A DNA stretch of 64,000 bases from Streptomyces iconiensis (GTDB lineage Bacteria; Actinomycetota; Actinomycetes; Streptomycetales; Streptomycetaceae), in contig NZ_JANCPR020000006.1 of the NCBI RefSeq assembly GCF_028657195.3, forward strand, positions 124,001 through 188,000. Reading direction: 5' to 3'. Positions 26,651-35,963 of the stretch are shown here, piece by piece. The notes under the pieces were generated by a model. That model searched no databases, was not told where the DNA came from, and saw nothing but the letters and a program-made list of their open reading frames with translations. The stretch's first letter is position 1. Each line of letters opens with the position of its first letter. The position numbers and the translations under genes were made by a program.

Positions 26651-27514
26651 ATGTCGTCCACCCAGAACGGCCAGTGGTACCCACCGGAGTGGCCGGAGCG
26701 TATCCGTGCCCTGGCAGCCGGCGAACTGACGCCGGTGGCCCCGCGCAGGGCCGCCACGGTCATGCTCCTGCGGGACACTCCGCGCGGCCCCGCCGTCCAC
26801 ATGCTGCGCCGCCGCGCCTCCATGGCCTTCGCCGGGGGCGCGTACGCGTATCCGGGCGGCTCCGTCGACCCGCGCGACAGCCGTGCCGTCGACTGCGCAG
26901 GCCCAACGGGAGCCGAGTGGGCGCGGCGCTTCGGCACGGACGAGGACACCGCGCGCTCCCTTGTGTGTGCCGCCGTACGCGAAACCTTCGAGGAGTCGGG
27001 CGTCCTCCTGGCAGGGCCCGACGAGCGGACAGTCGTGGCCGACACCACGGGTGAGGACTGGGAGACCGACAGAGCGGCACTAGTGGCGCACGATCTGTCC
27101 TTCGCCGACTTCCTCGACTACAGGGGTCTCGTTCTGCGCGGAGATCTCCTTGGCGCGTGGGCCCGCTGGATCACCCCTGAGTTCGAACAGCGCCGCTACG
27201 ACACATGGTTCTTCGTCGCCGCGCTGCCCGAGGGACAGCGCACCCGTAACGCCTCCACCGAGGCCGACCGCACCGTCTGGGTCAGGCCGGAAGAGGCCGC
27301 CTCCGGGTACGACAGCGGCGAACTGCTGATGATGCCGCCCACCATCGCCACCCTGCGCCAGCTGGCCCCGCACGCGACGGCAGCCGACGCGCTCGCAGCG
27401 GCCGGGGCCCGCGACCTCACACCGGTCATCGCACGGGCCCGCCTGGAGGGCGGGGAGATCGTGCTGAGCTGGCCGGGACACGACGAGTTCACCAAGAGGA
27501 TCGGTACGGCATGA
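26651..27514 (+). CDS. NUDIX hydrolase (NUDT7/19-like long form)
   Basis: The 287-residue NUDIX protein has AYPGGSVDPRD at about 63-73 and the helix AAVRETFEESGVLL at about 105-118. The spacing between the glycine and the RE-x-x-EE motif is longer than the canonical box, as in the NUDT7/NUDT19 group that hydrolyses CoA-type pyrophosphates. The substrate is inferred from that resemblance only. Its stop overlaps the following MBL-fold gene as ATGA. Confidence 0.87.
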   Translation: MSSTQNGQWYPPEWPERIRALAAGELTPVAPRRAATVMLLRDTPRGPAVHMLRRRASMAFAGGAYAYPGGSVDPRDSRAVDCAGPTGAEWARRFGTDEDTARSLVCAAVRETFEESGVLLAGPDERTVVADTTGEDWETDRAALVAHDLSFADFLDYRGLVLRGDLLGAWARWITPEFEQRRYDTWFFVAALPEGQRTRNASTEADRTVWVRPEEAASGYDSGELLMMPPTIATLRQLAPHATAADALAAAGARDLTPVIARARLEGGEIVLSWPGHDEFTKRIGTA

Positions 27515-28341
27515 CGAACGCCGCAGCACTCCCCGGACAGCCGCGCGGCGGCGCCATCGAAGGACAGGCCAGTACGCGCGCGCACTGTGTGCTCGCGCCC
27601 AACCCGTCACCCATGACGCTCGACGGCACCAACACCTGGATCGTCGCCGAGCCGGGTTCCGGCCTCGCCGTGGTCATCGACCCGGGGCCGCTGGACGAGT
27701 CCCACCTGCGCAGGGTCGTCACCATGGTCGAGGAGGCCGGCAGGCGCGTCGCGCTCACCCTGCTCACCCATGGGCACCCGGACCACGCCGAGGGCGCCGC
27801 GCGCTTCGCCGAGCTGACCCGTACGCCCGTACGCGCACTCGACCCGGCGCTCCGTCTGGGAGACGAGGGGCTGGGCGCCGGGGACGTGGTCACTACTGGT
27901 GGCCTGGAACTTCGTGTGGTCCCCACACCGGGGCACACAGCCGACTCGCTCTCCTTCCACCTCCCCGCCGACGCGGCCGTGCTCACGGGCGACACGGTGC
28001 TGGGACGGGGCACCACGGTCGTCGCGCACCCGGACGGCAGGCTCGGGGACTACCTCGACTCCCTGCGCCGTCTGCGCTCGCTGAGCGTGGACGACGGCGT
28101 CAGCCGCATCCTGCCCGGCCACGGGCCCGTCCTGAACGACGCGCAAGGGGCCATCGACTTCTACCTGGCGCACCGGGCCAACCGGCTCGCACAGGTCGAG
28201 TCCGCCGTCGAGGCGGGGTACCTCAGCGCTCCCGAGGTTGTCGCGCACGTCTACGCGGACGTCGATCGCACCCTGTGGCCGGCCGCGGAACTGTCCGTGC
28301 GCGCGCAACTCGACTACTTGGGAGAGCACGGCCTGATCTAG
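27511..28341 (+). CDS. MBL-fold metallo-hydrolase (LACTB2-like)
   Basis: This 276-residue metallo-beta-lactamase-fold hydrolase has the metal motif THGHPDH at 86-92, TPGHTADS as the second histidine region, TGDTVLG for the bridging Asp and a late ILPGHGP. The overall layout, including a C-terminal winged-helix-like tail, resembles LACTB2/glyoxalase II-like proteins. The enzyme substrate cannot be read from sequence. It is translationally coupled to the upstream NUDIX gene by ATGA, and the transcription unit ends at a strong hairpin. Confidence 0.9.
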   Translation: MTNAAALPGQPRGGAIEGQASTRAHCVLAPNPSPMTLDGTNTWIVAEPGSGLAVVIDPGPLDESHLRRVVTMVEEAGRRVALTLLTHGHPDHAEGAARFAELTRTPVRALDPALRLGDEGLGAGDVVTTGGLELRVVPTPGHTADSLSFHLPADAAVLTGDTVLGRGTTVVAHPDGRLGDYLDSLRRLRSLSVDDGVSRILPGHGPVLNDAQGAIDFYLAHRANRLAQVESAVEAGYLSAPEVVAHVYADVDRTLWPAAELSVRAQLDYLGEHGLI

Positions 28342-28357
28342 TCCGGCACGCCCCTAC

Positions 28358-28398
28358 ATGTAAGGGGCACCCTCCTGGAGAGAGCGCCCCTTACACAT
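28358..28398. terminator. Bidirectional terminator, MBL gene / crp
   Basis: Arms ATGTAAGGGGC and GCCCCTTACACAT with an inner CTC/GAG extension lie between two convergent genes, 17 bp from one stop and 15 bp from the other. Confidence 0.9.
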
Positions 28399-28412
28399 AG
28401 GGATCCGGAAGG

Positions 28413-29087
28413 TCAGCGGGAGCGCTTCGCCAGTCGCTCGATGTCCAGCAGGATGACCGCGCGGGCCTCCAGCCGGAGCCAGCCGCGGCCGGCGAAGTCG
28501 GCGAGCGCCTTGTTCACGGTCTCGCGGGAGGCGCCGACCAGCTGGGCCAGCTCTTCCTGCGTGAGGTCGTGGACCACGTGGATGCCCTCTTCCGACTGCA
28601 CGCCGAAGCGGCGGGACAGGTCGAGGAGCTGCTTGGCCACGCGTCCTGGCACATCGGAGAAGACCAGGTCCGACATGGAGTCGTTGGTCCGCCGCAGACG
28701 CCGTGCGATGGCGCGCAGCAGCGCGGTCGCGACCTCGGGCCGGGCGTTCAGCCAGGGCTGGAGGTCGCCGTGGCCCAGGCCGAGCAGCTTGACCTCGGTC
28801 AGAGCGGAGGCGGTCGCCGTACGCGGGCCCGGGTCGAACAGGGACAGCTCGCCGATCAGCTCTCCCGGACCCAGCACCGCGAGCATGTTCTCGCGGCCGT
28901 CCGGAGAGGTGCGGTGCAGCTTTACCTTGCCCTCCGTGACCACATAGAGACGGTCTCCCGGTTCGCCCTCGTGGAAGAGGGCCTCACCGCGAGCGAGCGT
29001 CGTCTCCGTCATGGAGGCACGCAGCTCAGCGGCCTGCTCCTCATCGAGCGCCGCGAAGAGCGGGGCGCGCCGCAGAACGTCGTCCAC
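28413..29087 (-). CDS. crp: Crp, cAMP-receptor-protein family regulator
   Basis: At 224 residues this matches the Streptomyces Crp that controls germination, growth and antibiotic production. The N-terminal cyclic-nucleotide domain includes [19 protein letters not shown]. The C-terminal helix-turn-helix is [23 protein letters not shown] 29087 is chosen because a strong AGGAGAG site sits just upstream and the length equals the known protein; in-frame ATGs further up are not needed. It is divergent from nth, sharing a 244-bp control region with a candidate self-binding site. Confidence 0.95.
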   Translation of the reverse strand: MDDVLRRAPLFAALDEEQAAELRASMTETTLARGEALFHEGEPGDRLYVVTEGKVKLHRTSPDGRENMLAVLGPGELIGELSLFDPGPRTATASALTEVKLLGLGHGDLQPWLNARPEVATALLRAIARRLRRTNDSMSDLVFSDVPGRVAKQLLDLSRRFGVQSEEGIHVVHDLTQEELAQLVGASRETVNKALADFAGRGWLRLEARAVILLDIERLAKRSR

Positions 29088-29111
29088 GAGTTCTCTCCTT
29101 GTCGACCTGCC

Positions 29112-29133
29112 CATGGGATCCGTGGATCCCATG
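29112..29133. promoter_or_regulatory. Perfect 10-bp inverted repeat in the crp leader
   Basis: CATGGGATCC and its exact complement are separated by two bases, 25 bp upstream of the crp start codon. With such a short spacer it is more likely a protein-binding dyad or a leader hairpin than a terminator. Confidence 0.6.
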
Positions 29134-29151
29134 ATGCCGGACGGTGAAACA

Positions 29152-29166
29152 GTGCGATCAGTCACA
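29152..29166. promoter_or_regulatory. Candidate Crp binding site in the crp-nth intergenic region
   Basis: GTG-N6-GTCACA fits the consensus I recall for Streptomyces Crp targets, GTG(N6)GNCAC. A second partial half-site, ATCAGTCACA, repeats at 29170-29179. The position suggests autoregulation of crp, and possibly control of nth. Confidence 0.5.
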
Positions 29167-29331
29167 GCAATCAGTCACAAGTTTGACGTACGCATGCCGG
29201 GGCTCCCAACGCAGGGGCCGGTTGGGGTGCGAATCAGCTGCGTGCGGCGCGAATGTCGGTGGGCCCCCTTAGTCTGGCCGAGTGTCCGATGCCCCGTGAA
29301 GCGCACGGGCCAGGAAGGGGCTGGGCGGGTG

Positions 29332-30405
29332 ATGGCTACGGAGGATTCTGCTGTGAGCGAACGCGAGGAGGCCAGGCGAGCGAAGACGGCAAAGAAGTCC
29401 ACCGCCGCGAAGAAGACCACGGCGAGGGAGGGCTCCGCAAAGAAGACACCAGCGGCGCAGCCTCCCGCGAAGAAGGCGGCGCCCAAGAAGGCGACCGCAG
29501 CGAAGGTGCCGGCGACGAAGCCGACCGCCAAGAAGGCAGCAGCAAAAAAGACCCCGGCCAAGAAGGCGACCGCCAAGAAGGCCCCGGCGAAAAAGGGCAC
29601 CGCCGGTACGAAGCCCGAGTCCCAGGCGTCCAAGGCGTCCCGCGCTGAGCGGATCAACAGCGAGCTGGCGGAGGTGTACTACTACGCGCACCCCGAGCTG
29701 GACTTCGAGAACTCCTTCGAGCTGCTCGTCGCCACCGTCCTGTCCGCGCAGACCACCGACCTGAGGGTCAACCAGACGACGCCCGCGCTCTTCGCCGCGT
29801 ACCCCACACCCGAGGACATGGCCGCCGCGAACCCGGAGGAGCTGGAGGAGCTGATCCGCCCCACCGGTTTCTTCCGCGCGAAGGCGAAGTCCCTCCTGGG
29901 CCTGTCCGCCGCGCTGCGCGACTCCTTCGGCGGCGAGGTCCCCGGGACGGTCGACGAGCTGGTGACGCTTCCCGGCGTAGGCCGTAAGACGGCGTTCGTG
30001 GTGCTCGGCAACGCATTCGGTGTTCCAGGGCTGACCGTCGACACGCACTTCGGCCGCCTGGTGCGCCGCTGGAAGCTCACCGAGCAGACCGACGCGGTCA
30101 AGGTCGAGAAGGAGATCGACGCGCTGCTGCCGAAGAGCGAGTGGACGATGTTCTCGCACCGCACGATCTTCCACGGCCGCCGCATCTGCCACTCGCGCAG
30201 GCCAGCCTGCGGCGCCTGCCCGATCGCCGAGCTGTGCCCGTCGTACGGCGAGGGCGAGACCGACCCGGAGAAGGCGAAGAAGCTGCTCAAGTACGAGATG
30301 GGCGGTCAGCCGGGACAGCGTCTGAAGCCGCCGGCCGACTATCCGGGCCAGCCGGCGCCGCCGCTGCCCTCCCGCGACCCGGCCGCCACCGGGGCCGCCC
30401 AATGA
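29332..30405 (+). CDS. nth: Endonuclease III with Lys/Ala-rich histone H1-like N-terminal tail
   Basis: This is a DNA glycosylase/AP lyase for oxidised pyrimidines, 357 residues. Residues about 15-100 are nearly all A, K, T and P in AKKA-type repeats. The catalytic HhH-GPD domain follows: LPGVGRKTA with Lys219 and TVDTHF with Asp237. The [4Fe-4S] loop uses Cys286, Cys293, Cys296 and Cys302 (C-x6-C-x2-C-x5-C). A Pro-rich tail closes it. ATG 29332 is taken as start; GTG 29329 adjoins it. The stop overlaps the next NUDIX gene as ATGA. The basic tail probably increases DNA binding. Confidence 0.93.
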   Translation: MATEDSAVSEREEARRAKTAKKSTAAKKTTAREGSAKKTPAAQPPAKKAAPKKATAAKVPATKPTAKKAAAKKTPAKKATAKKAPAKKGTAGTKPESQASKASRAERINSELAEVYYYAHPELDFENSFELLVATVLSAQTTDLRVNQTTPALFAAYPTPEDMAAANPEELEELIRPTGFFRAKAKSLLGLSAALRDSFGGEVPGTVDELVTLPGVGRKTAFVVLGNAFGVPGLTVDTHFGRLVRRWKLTEQTDAVKVEKEIDALLPKSEWTMFSHRTIFHGRRICHSRRPACGACPIAELCPSYGEGETDPEKAKKLLKYEMGGQPGQRLKPPADYPGQPAPPLPSRDPAATGAAQ

Positions 30406-31106
30406 CGAACGCCCGTTCCCGGCACGGAGAGTCCCCCACCCCCGTCGAGGTCAGCGACCGCGACCTGCCGGGCTGGCTGGCGCCCGTACGCGACGCCGCC
30501 AGGACCGTCGAGCCCGGCCAGCTCAGCCGCTTTCTGCCGCCCGAGGACGGCGGAGGGCGCCCTTCCGCTGTCCTCGTCCTCTTCGGCGAGGGGCGGCAAG
30601 GCCCCGAGCTGCTGCTGATGGAGCGCGCCTCCAGCCTCCGTTCCCACGCTGGCCAGCCGTCGTTCCCCGGCGGGGCTCTCGATCCGGGTGACGGTGACCC
30701 GCAGGGCGAGGGCAGGCTGCGTGCCGCGCTGCGTGAGGCCGAGGAGGAGACAGGGCTCGATCCCTCGGGCGTGCAGCTGTTCGGGGTCCTGCCGAGCCTG
30801 TACATCCCCGTGAGCGGTTTCGTGGTCACGCCGGTGCTCGGCTGGTGGCGGCGGCCCACCCCCGTGGAGCCCGTGGATCCGGCCGAGACGGCGCGGGTGT
30901 TCACCGTGCCGGTGACCGACCTCACCGATCCGGCCAACCGTGCGATGGCGGTGCATCCCGCGGGCCACGCGGGCCCGGCGTTCCTCGTCGGCTCGGCACT
31001 GGTCTGGGGGTTCACCGCGGGTGTGATCGACCGGATTCTGCACTACGCGGGCTGGGAGCGGCCCTGGGACCGCGACCGCCGGGTCTCACTCGACTGGCAC
31101 ACGTGA
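30402..31106 (+). CDS. NUDIX hydrolase, CoA pyrophosphatase type
   Basis: The 234-residue protein has [16 protein letters not shown] before a NUDIX helix [10 protein letters not shown]. The preceding [10 protein letters not shown] is the signature of the CoA diphosphatase (NudL-like) group, which cleaves CoA to phosphopantetheine and 3',5'-ADP. ATG 30402 lies in the nth stop (ATGA), so it is coupled to nth. The pairing of a DNA repair enzyme with a NUDIX hydrolase is conserved in actinobacteria as far as I recall. Confidence 0.88.
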   Translation: MTNARSRHGESPTPVEVSDRDLPGWLAPVRDAARTVEPGQLSRFLPPEDGGGRPSAVLVLFGEGRQGPELLLMERASSLRSHAGQPSFPGGALDPGDGDPQGEGRLRAALREAEEETGLDPSGVQLFGVLPSLYIPVSGFVVTPVLGWWRRPTPVEPVDPAETARVFTVPVTDLTDPANRAMAVHPAGHAGPAFLVGSALVWGFTAGVIDRILHYAGWERPWDRDRRVSLDWHT

Positions 31107-31219
31107 GACGGTGTCTCTCCGGTTCTCCGTCCCGCGCGCCCTGCCGTCCGGTCCCGCGCGACGGCTGGGACGGAAGCGGCGTTGGAGTGTCAAGGTGAGT
31201 CCGAGGCGAGGCTGATTCG

Positions 31220-32419
31220 GTGAACGTGCTGGACGTACTGCTGGTTCTCGCAGCCGTATGGTTCGCAATCGTCGGCTACCGGCAGGGGTTCGTCGTCGGC
31301 ATCCTCTCGGTGATCGGCTTCCTCGCCGGCGGCCTGGTGGCGCTGCTCGTCCTGCCGTTGCTCTGGGACGAGGTCACAGACGGCAGCAGGCCCGGCACCT
31401 TCGGAGTGGTGGCGGCCGTGGTCGTCGTGATCGTCTGCGCCTCCGTGGGACAGGCGTTCACCACGCATCTGGGCAACAAGCTGCGCCGGCACATCACTTG
31501 GTCCCCCGCACGCGCCCTGGACGCCACGGGCGGGGCGCTGGTCAACGTGCTCGCGATGCTCGTCGTCGCCTGGCTGATCGGCTCCGCGCTCGCCGGTACG
31601 TCCCTGCCGACGCTGGGCAAGGAAGTACGGGGCTCCAAGGTCCTGCTTGGGGTCTCCCAGGTGATGCCCCAGCAGGCGGACACGATGTTCGCCGACTTCT
31701 CCTCCGTACTCGCCAAGAACGGCTATCCGCAGGTCTTCTCGCCGTTCTCCAACGAGCCCATCCACGAGGTGGCGCCCCCCGATCCCGAACTCGCGAGCAG
31801 CCCGGTCGCCCAGCGTGCCAAGCGCAGCATCGTGAAGGTCGTGGGCACCGCGCAGAGTTGCGACAAGGTGCTGGAGGGGACCGGCTTCGTCTTCTCCGGC
31901 GACAGGGTGATGACCAACGCGCACGTCGTGGGCGGGGTCAGCGAGCCCACCGTGCAGATCGGCGGCGAGGGCAGGCGCCACGAAGCGCGGGTCGTCCTCT
32001 ACGACTGGAAGCGCGACATCGCTGTCCTGCGTGTCCCCGGTCTGAACGCGCCCTCGCTGCGCTTCGACAGCAGGGACGCGGCCGGCGGCGACGACGCGAT
32101 CGTGGCCGGTTTCCCGGAGAACGGCGCCTACGACGTCCGCTCGGCGCGCGTGCGCGGCCGTATCCAGGCCAATGGCCCGGACATCTACCACCGGGGCACC
32201 GTCAGCCGCGATGTGTACTCGCTGTACGCGAACATCCGGCAGGGCAACTCGGGCGGACCGCTGCTCACCCGCGACGGCCGCGTCTACGGCGTGATCTTCG
32301 CCAAGTCGCTCGACAACGAGAAGACCGGTTACGCGCTGACCGCCGACGAACTGCGCGAGGACATCAAGAAGGGCCGTACGGCCATGCGTCAGGCCGACAG
32401 CGAAGGCTGCGCGATGTAG
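31220..32419 (+). CDS. marP: MarP-like membrane serine protease (CvpA-like N-terminus plus trypsin-like domain)
   Basis: The 399-residue protein starts at GTG 31220 with four predicted membrane helices (CvpA/colicin V production-like, residues 1-125) and then an extracytoplasmic trypsin-like protease. The triad is His235 (TNAHVVGG), Asp266 (KRDIAVL) and Ser344 (GNSGGP). Cys214 and Cys397 sit where the stabilising disulfide of Mycobacterium tuberculosis MarP is reported. In that organism MarP is needed for acid resistance through processing of a cell-wall hydrolase. A similar envelope role is inferred here. Confidence 0.9.
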   Translation: MNVLDVLLVLAAVWFAIVGYRQGFVVGILSVIGFLAGGLVALLVLPLLWDEVTDGSRPGTFGVVAAVVVVIVCASVGQAFTTHLGNKLRRHITWSPARALDATGGALVNVLAMLVVAWLIGSALAGTSLPTLGKEVRGSKVLLGVSQVMPQQADTMFADFSSVLAKNGYPQVFSPFSNEPIHEVAPPDPELASSPVAQRAKRSIVKVVGTAQSCDKVLEGTGFVFSGDRVMTNAHVVGGVSEPTVQIGGEGRRHEARVVLYDWKRDIAVLRVPGLNAPSLRFDSRDAAGGDDAIVAGFPENGAYDVRSARVRGRIQANGPDIYHRGTVSRDVYSLYANIRQGNSGGPLLTRDGRVYGVIFAKSLDNEKTGYALTADELREDIKKGRTAMRQADSEGCAM

Positions 32420-32852
32420 GTCAGCGCGTCCCGCGCCCCGTCACGGCTGTGGCGCCGATTCGCCACGTGCGGTACCGCGCCTGGGCGCGTTGCCGGGCCC
32501 AGGCGTTGCCGCCTGAGTGTGAGGGGTGCGGGTGTGCGGAGGGGCGCGGGGGCGCCGTCAGGTCCGCGTATGCCGCAGCCGTGCGCCGACCCACCGCGCG
32601 CGACGGCGCAGGATGCGGGGAATGCCCAGATCGGGATGTGGAGGCCGCAACCGGGGTGCGAGGCGCGGTGAAGCAAGCGCCTGCGGGTCCCTCATATGGC
32701 TGCGATTACGTGCCACGTCACGGAAGTCGTGCGTCCAGCCCATACCCCGGTCCCTGCCCCTGGCTCAAGGTCAGTAATCGCCCGCGGGGCCCTCAATCAG
32801 CCTATGCGGCGGGCACATGTTGGGTGGCGCCGCGTAGTTGCCGCAGGCCGGC
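32420..32852. other. Gap between convergent marP and hydrolase genes
   Basis: About 430 bp of G/C-rich sequence without a plausible gene. No T-tailed terminator or notable repeat was found. Confidence 0.5.
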
Positions 32853-33788
32853 TCAGCGATCGGGTTCAGGGTCGCTCAGCCAGTGCACCAGCTCCGTCGT
32901 GAAGGCGGCGGGGTCCTCCTCGTGCGGCCAGTGGCCCAGACCGTCGAACAGCCGCCAGCGGTACGGGGCTTCGACGTACTCCCCTGAACCCGCGGCGCTG
33001 CGCGTCCGCAGTACCGGATCGAGCGAGCCGTGCAAGTGGAGCGTGGGCACGCGCACGGGCCGCTTCATGCGCCGATAGAACTGCACACCGTCGGGGCGTG
33101 CCATCGAGCGCACCATCCACCGGTACGGCTCGATCGAGCAGTGGGCCGTTGACGGAATGCACATCGCGCGCTGGTAGTTGGCGACCGCGGTGTCCTCCGA
33201 CGGCCCGGCGAGCTTCGGACCTGCCCAGTCCCTGATCAGCCGCCCCACCAACGCGCCCCCGTCGGCGACGAGCTGACGCTCCGGCACCCAGGGGCGCTGA
33301 AAGCCCAGGATGTACGAGCCCGCTGCCGTCTGCCGTACGTCACCGAGCATCGCGGCCCGCCAGCGCCTGGGATGCGGCATCGATGCCACGGCGAGCCGCC
33401 GGATCAGCTTGGGCCGCATCACCGCTGCGGTCCACGCCAGGTAGCCGCCCAGGTCGTGCCCGACCAGTGCGGCGTCCGGCTCTCCGAGAGAGCGAATGAC
33501 GCCGGTGACGTCGAGCGCGAGGTTGGCGGGGTCGTAACCGCGCGGTGTGCGGTCGCTGCCGCCCACCCCGCGCAGGTCCATGGCGACCGCGCGGTAGCCC
33601 GCCTCGGCGAGCGCGGGCAGTTGGTGGCGCCAGGTCCACCAGTACTGCGGAAAGCCGTGCAGCAGCAGCACAAGCGGACCCTCACCCATTTCGGTGATGT
33701 GGAACCGCGCACCGTTGGCGGCCACGTCCCGGTGGGTCCAGGGACCTTCTGCCCTGATCACTGCCGCGGGGCTTTCTGCGAGCGTCAT
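32853..33788 (-). CDS. Alpha/beta hydrolase, epoxide hydrolase-like
   Basis: The 311-residue alpha/beta hydrolase has the oxyanion motif HGFPQYWW (44-51), the nucleophile elbow VGHDLGGY with Asp112, and the late GLGHWPHEE supplying the histidine. The Asp nucleophile in G-H-D-x-G-G and the HGFPQ loop are typical of epoxide hydrolases and haloalkane dehalogenase-like enzymes. ATG 33788 overlaps the stop of the upstream holin-like gene as ATGA. The true substrate is unknown. Confidence 0.88.
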   Translation of the reverse strand: MTLAESPAAVIRAEGPWTHRDVAANGARFHITEMGEGPLVLLLHGFPQYWWTWRHQLPALAEAGYRAVAMDLRGVGGSDRTPRGYDPANLALDVTGVIRSLGEPDAALVGHDLGGYLAWTAAVMRPKLIRRLAVASMPHPRRWRAAMLGDVRQTAAGSYILGFQRPWVPERQLVADGGALVGRLIRDWAGPKLAGPSEDTAVANYQRAMCIPSTAHCSIEPYRWMVRSMARPDGVQFYRRMKRPVRVPTLHLHGSLDPVLRTRSAAGSGEYVEAPYRWRLFDGLGHWPHEEDPAAFTTELVHWLSDPEPDR

Positions 33789-34255
33789 ACGGACGAGCGT
33801 GTCACACCCTCAAGCTCGCGGCTTTCCTTCCCACCGTCCTGACCCGCACGGGGGTGCGGCTTCACGCTCGACAGGACGGCGGCGGTCTCCTTGGCCGAGG
33901 CGATCGACTTGGAGGCGCCCTTGCTCTTGGAGACCTTCTTGAACTTCAGGGCGGCCACCGCGAGCAGGAGCAGCGCGAGCACGATGTAGGCGCCGCCCAC
34001 GATCAGGAACGACCAGGCGAGGCCGAGGCCCAGATTGTGGATTCCGTAGGCCGCCGCGAAGCTCAGGACCGGAAGCGCGAAGAGGAGGAACACTCCGGCC
34101 ACGACGGCGGCGCCGCTGCCCATGACGCCGCGTTTCACGTCCTGTCGCAGCTCGGCCTTGGCCAGTGCGATCTCGTCGTGCACCAGCGCGGACATCTCCG
34201 CGGTCGCCGCCGCGACCAACTGTCCTAGGCTGCGGCCGTCGTCGGCTGCGCTCAT
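33785..34255 (-). CDS. Phage holin family protein (Holin-X type membrane protein)
   Basis: The 156-residue protein has an N-terminal helix (LVHDEIALAKAELRQDVKRG), two membrane segments at about 46-70 and 80-103, and a basic Lys/Ser-rich C-terminus. This is the actinobacterial putative Holin-X/DUF1469-like family found as a chromosomal gene in most Streptomyces. There is no phage context here. It is coupled by ATGA to the downstream hydrolase. It probably acts in membrane or envelope homeostasis, without direct evidence. Confidence 0.82.
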   Translation of the reverse strand: MSAADDGRSLGQLVAAATAEMSALVHDEIALAKAELRQDVKRGVMGSGAAVVAGVFLLFALPVLSFAAAYGIHNLGLGLAWSFLIVGGAYIVLALLLLAVAALKFKKVSKSKGASKSIASAKETAAVLSSVKPHPRAGQDGGKESRELEGVTRSSV

Positions 34256-34345
34256 CGCTCTGTCTCCCTTGAGTTGTGTGGGTTCCCTGGGACTTCCCCT
34301 GGCTGTGTAGCTGTGTAGCCGTATTACCGGTCAGTCAGGGTCAGA

Positions 34346-35752
34346 TCATGCCGGACCATCGTCCGTCACGTCTGCGCCCCCGGCCACTTCGGCGAGCCTG
34401 CGGTGCTCGGCGGCCTTGGCCTCGTGCAGGGCGGCCATACGCAGGTGGTACTCCGGCTTGTCCTGTTCGTAGACGTCCGGGATGCCGTCGCCGTCCTCGT
34501 CCCGGTCCTCTTCGTCCAGCAGCGAACGGTACTTCCGCGCACGTACCTTGAGCACCACGCCGGCCAGGACGGCGGCCATCAGGGAGCCGATCAGCACGGC
34601 TGCCTTCGCCTCGTCCGCGAGCCCCGCGTCGCCGGAGAAGGCGAGTTCGCTGATGAGCAGGGAGACCGTGAAGCCGATTCCGGAGAGCGCGGCGATGGCC
34701 AGGACGTCGGCCCAGCCGAGTTCCTTGTTCAGCTCCGCCTTGGTGAAGCGGGCCGCCAGCCAGGCGCCTCCGAAGACGCCCACGGTCTTGCCGACCAGCA
34801 GACCGAACACGACACCGAGCGTCTCCGGCTTGGTGAAGACATCGGTCAGTGCGCCTCCGGAGATCGCCACCCCGGCGGCGAACAGCGCGAAGAGCGGTAC
34901 GGCCAGCCCGGCCGACAGCGGCCTGACGGCGTGTTCGATGTGCTCGGCGGGCGAGGTGGTCTCACCCGGTTTGAGCGTGCAGCGCAGCATCAGGCCCATC
35001 GCGACGCCGGCGACGGTGGCGTGCACACCACTGGCGTGCATCAGGCCCCAGATGACGAGGGCGAGCGGCACGTAGACGTACCAGCCGCGTACGCCCTTGT
35101 GGTGCAGGAACCAGAAGACGGCGAGACCGAGCACGGCGGCGCCGAGCGCCGCGAAGCTGATGCCGGCGGAGTAGAAGATCGCGATGATGACGATCGCGCC
35201 GAGGTCGTCCACGACGGCGAGTGTGAGCAGGAAGGCCCGCAGCGAGGAGGGGAGTCCGGTGCCGAGCACGGCCAGCACACCCAGGGCGAAGGCGATGTCC
35301 GTGGCCATCGGAATGGCCCAGCCGTTCATGTCCCCGCCGCCGCTCATGGTGAAGCCGACGTAGACGAGCGCGGGCACGACCATGCCGCACAGCGCCGAGA
35401 CGATCGGGAGCGCCGCCGCCTTGGCGTCGCGCAGCTCGCCCGCGACCAGTTCGCGCTTCAGCTCGATTCCGGCGACGAAGAAGAAGACGGTCAGCAGCCC
35501 GTCCTTGGCCCAGTCCGCGACGGAGAGGTTCAGGTGGAGCGCTTCTGGCCCGAAGTGGAAGTTCTTGACGTCCTCGTAGAAGCCGCTGGCCCCGGTGTTG
35601 GCCAGGAGCAGGGCGAGGACGGCGGCGGCGAGCAATAGCACACCGCCGACGGTCTCGGTACGCAGGGCTTCTGCGAGGAACGTACGTTCCCCCAGCGGCA
35701 GCCGTCCGAGGAAGACGGAACGCCGTCCCTTGTCGTGAGGCGGTGGGTTCAT
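34346..35752 (-). CDS. nhaA: Na+/H+ antiporter NhaA
   Basis: This 468-residue NhaA-type antiporter exchanges cytoplasmic Na+ for external protons. About 11-12 membrane helices are visible. The ion-binding aspartates lie in LAVVDDLGAI, and the segment ATDIAFALGVLA and the N-terminal FFFVAGIELKREL are family signatures. The C-terminal 70 residues are a charged cytoplasmic tail (EEDRDEDGDG...), longer than in E. coli NhaA. ATG 35752 precedes a short polar leader. Confidence 0.94.
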   Translation of the reverse strand: MNPPPHDKGRRSVFLGRLPLGERTFLAEALRTETVGGVLLLAAAVLALLLANTGASGFYEDVKNFHFGPEALHLNLSVADWAKDGLLTVFFFVAGIELKRELVAGELRDAKAAALPIVSALCGMVVPALVYVGFTMSGGGDMNGWAIPMATDIAFALGVLAVLGTGLPSSLRAFLLTLAVVDDLGAIVIIAIFYSAGISFAALGAAVLGLAVFWFLHHKGVRGWYVYVPLALVIWGLMHASGVHATVAGVAMGLMLRCTLKPGETTSPAEHIEHAVRPLSAGLAVPLFALFAAGVAISGGALTDVFTKPETLGVVFGLLVGKTVGVFGGAWLAARFTKAELNKELGWADVLAIAALSGIGFTVSLLISELAFSGDAGLADEAKAAVLIGSLMAAVLAGVVLKVRARKYRSLLDEEDRDEDGDGIPDVYEQDKPEYHLRMAALHEAKAAEHRRLAEVAGGADVTDDGPA

Positions 35753-35870
35753 GGGCGTGACCTCCGGTAGCGCTGCTGACAGGACACACCTGTGGTGTGT
35801 GCCGACCAGACTTCCCGGCTCGCCCCAGTTTTCTTGCCCCGTTCTTTACGCGGCCCTGCCACCCTAACGA

Positions 35871-35917
35871 ACGCGCGCGAGGGGCACCCGGTCGAGCCGG
35901 GCGCCCCTCGCGCGCGT
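35871..35917 (-). terminator. Terminator downstream of acsA
   Basis: Two 21-base arms (ACGCGCGCGAGGGGC... and complement, one mismatch) around a 5-base loop lie 46 bp after the acsA stop on its strand. Confidence 0.9.
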
Positions 35918-35963
35918 ACGCGTGTGTGACGCGTGTTCCGTGTGTGCGGTGGTGGTGTGTGTC

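Noticed and set aside
29112..29133. Terminator in front of crp
   Set aside because: The two-base spacer cannot form a normal hairpin loop without breaking the stem, there is no T tract, and it lies upstream of, not after, a gene.
33785..34255. Holin-like gene as a sign of a prophage
   Set aside because: No other phage genes nearby; the family is a normal chromosomal gene in actinobacteria.
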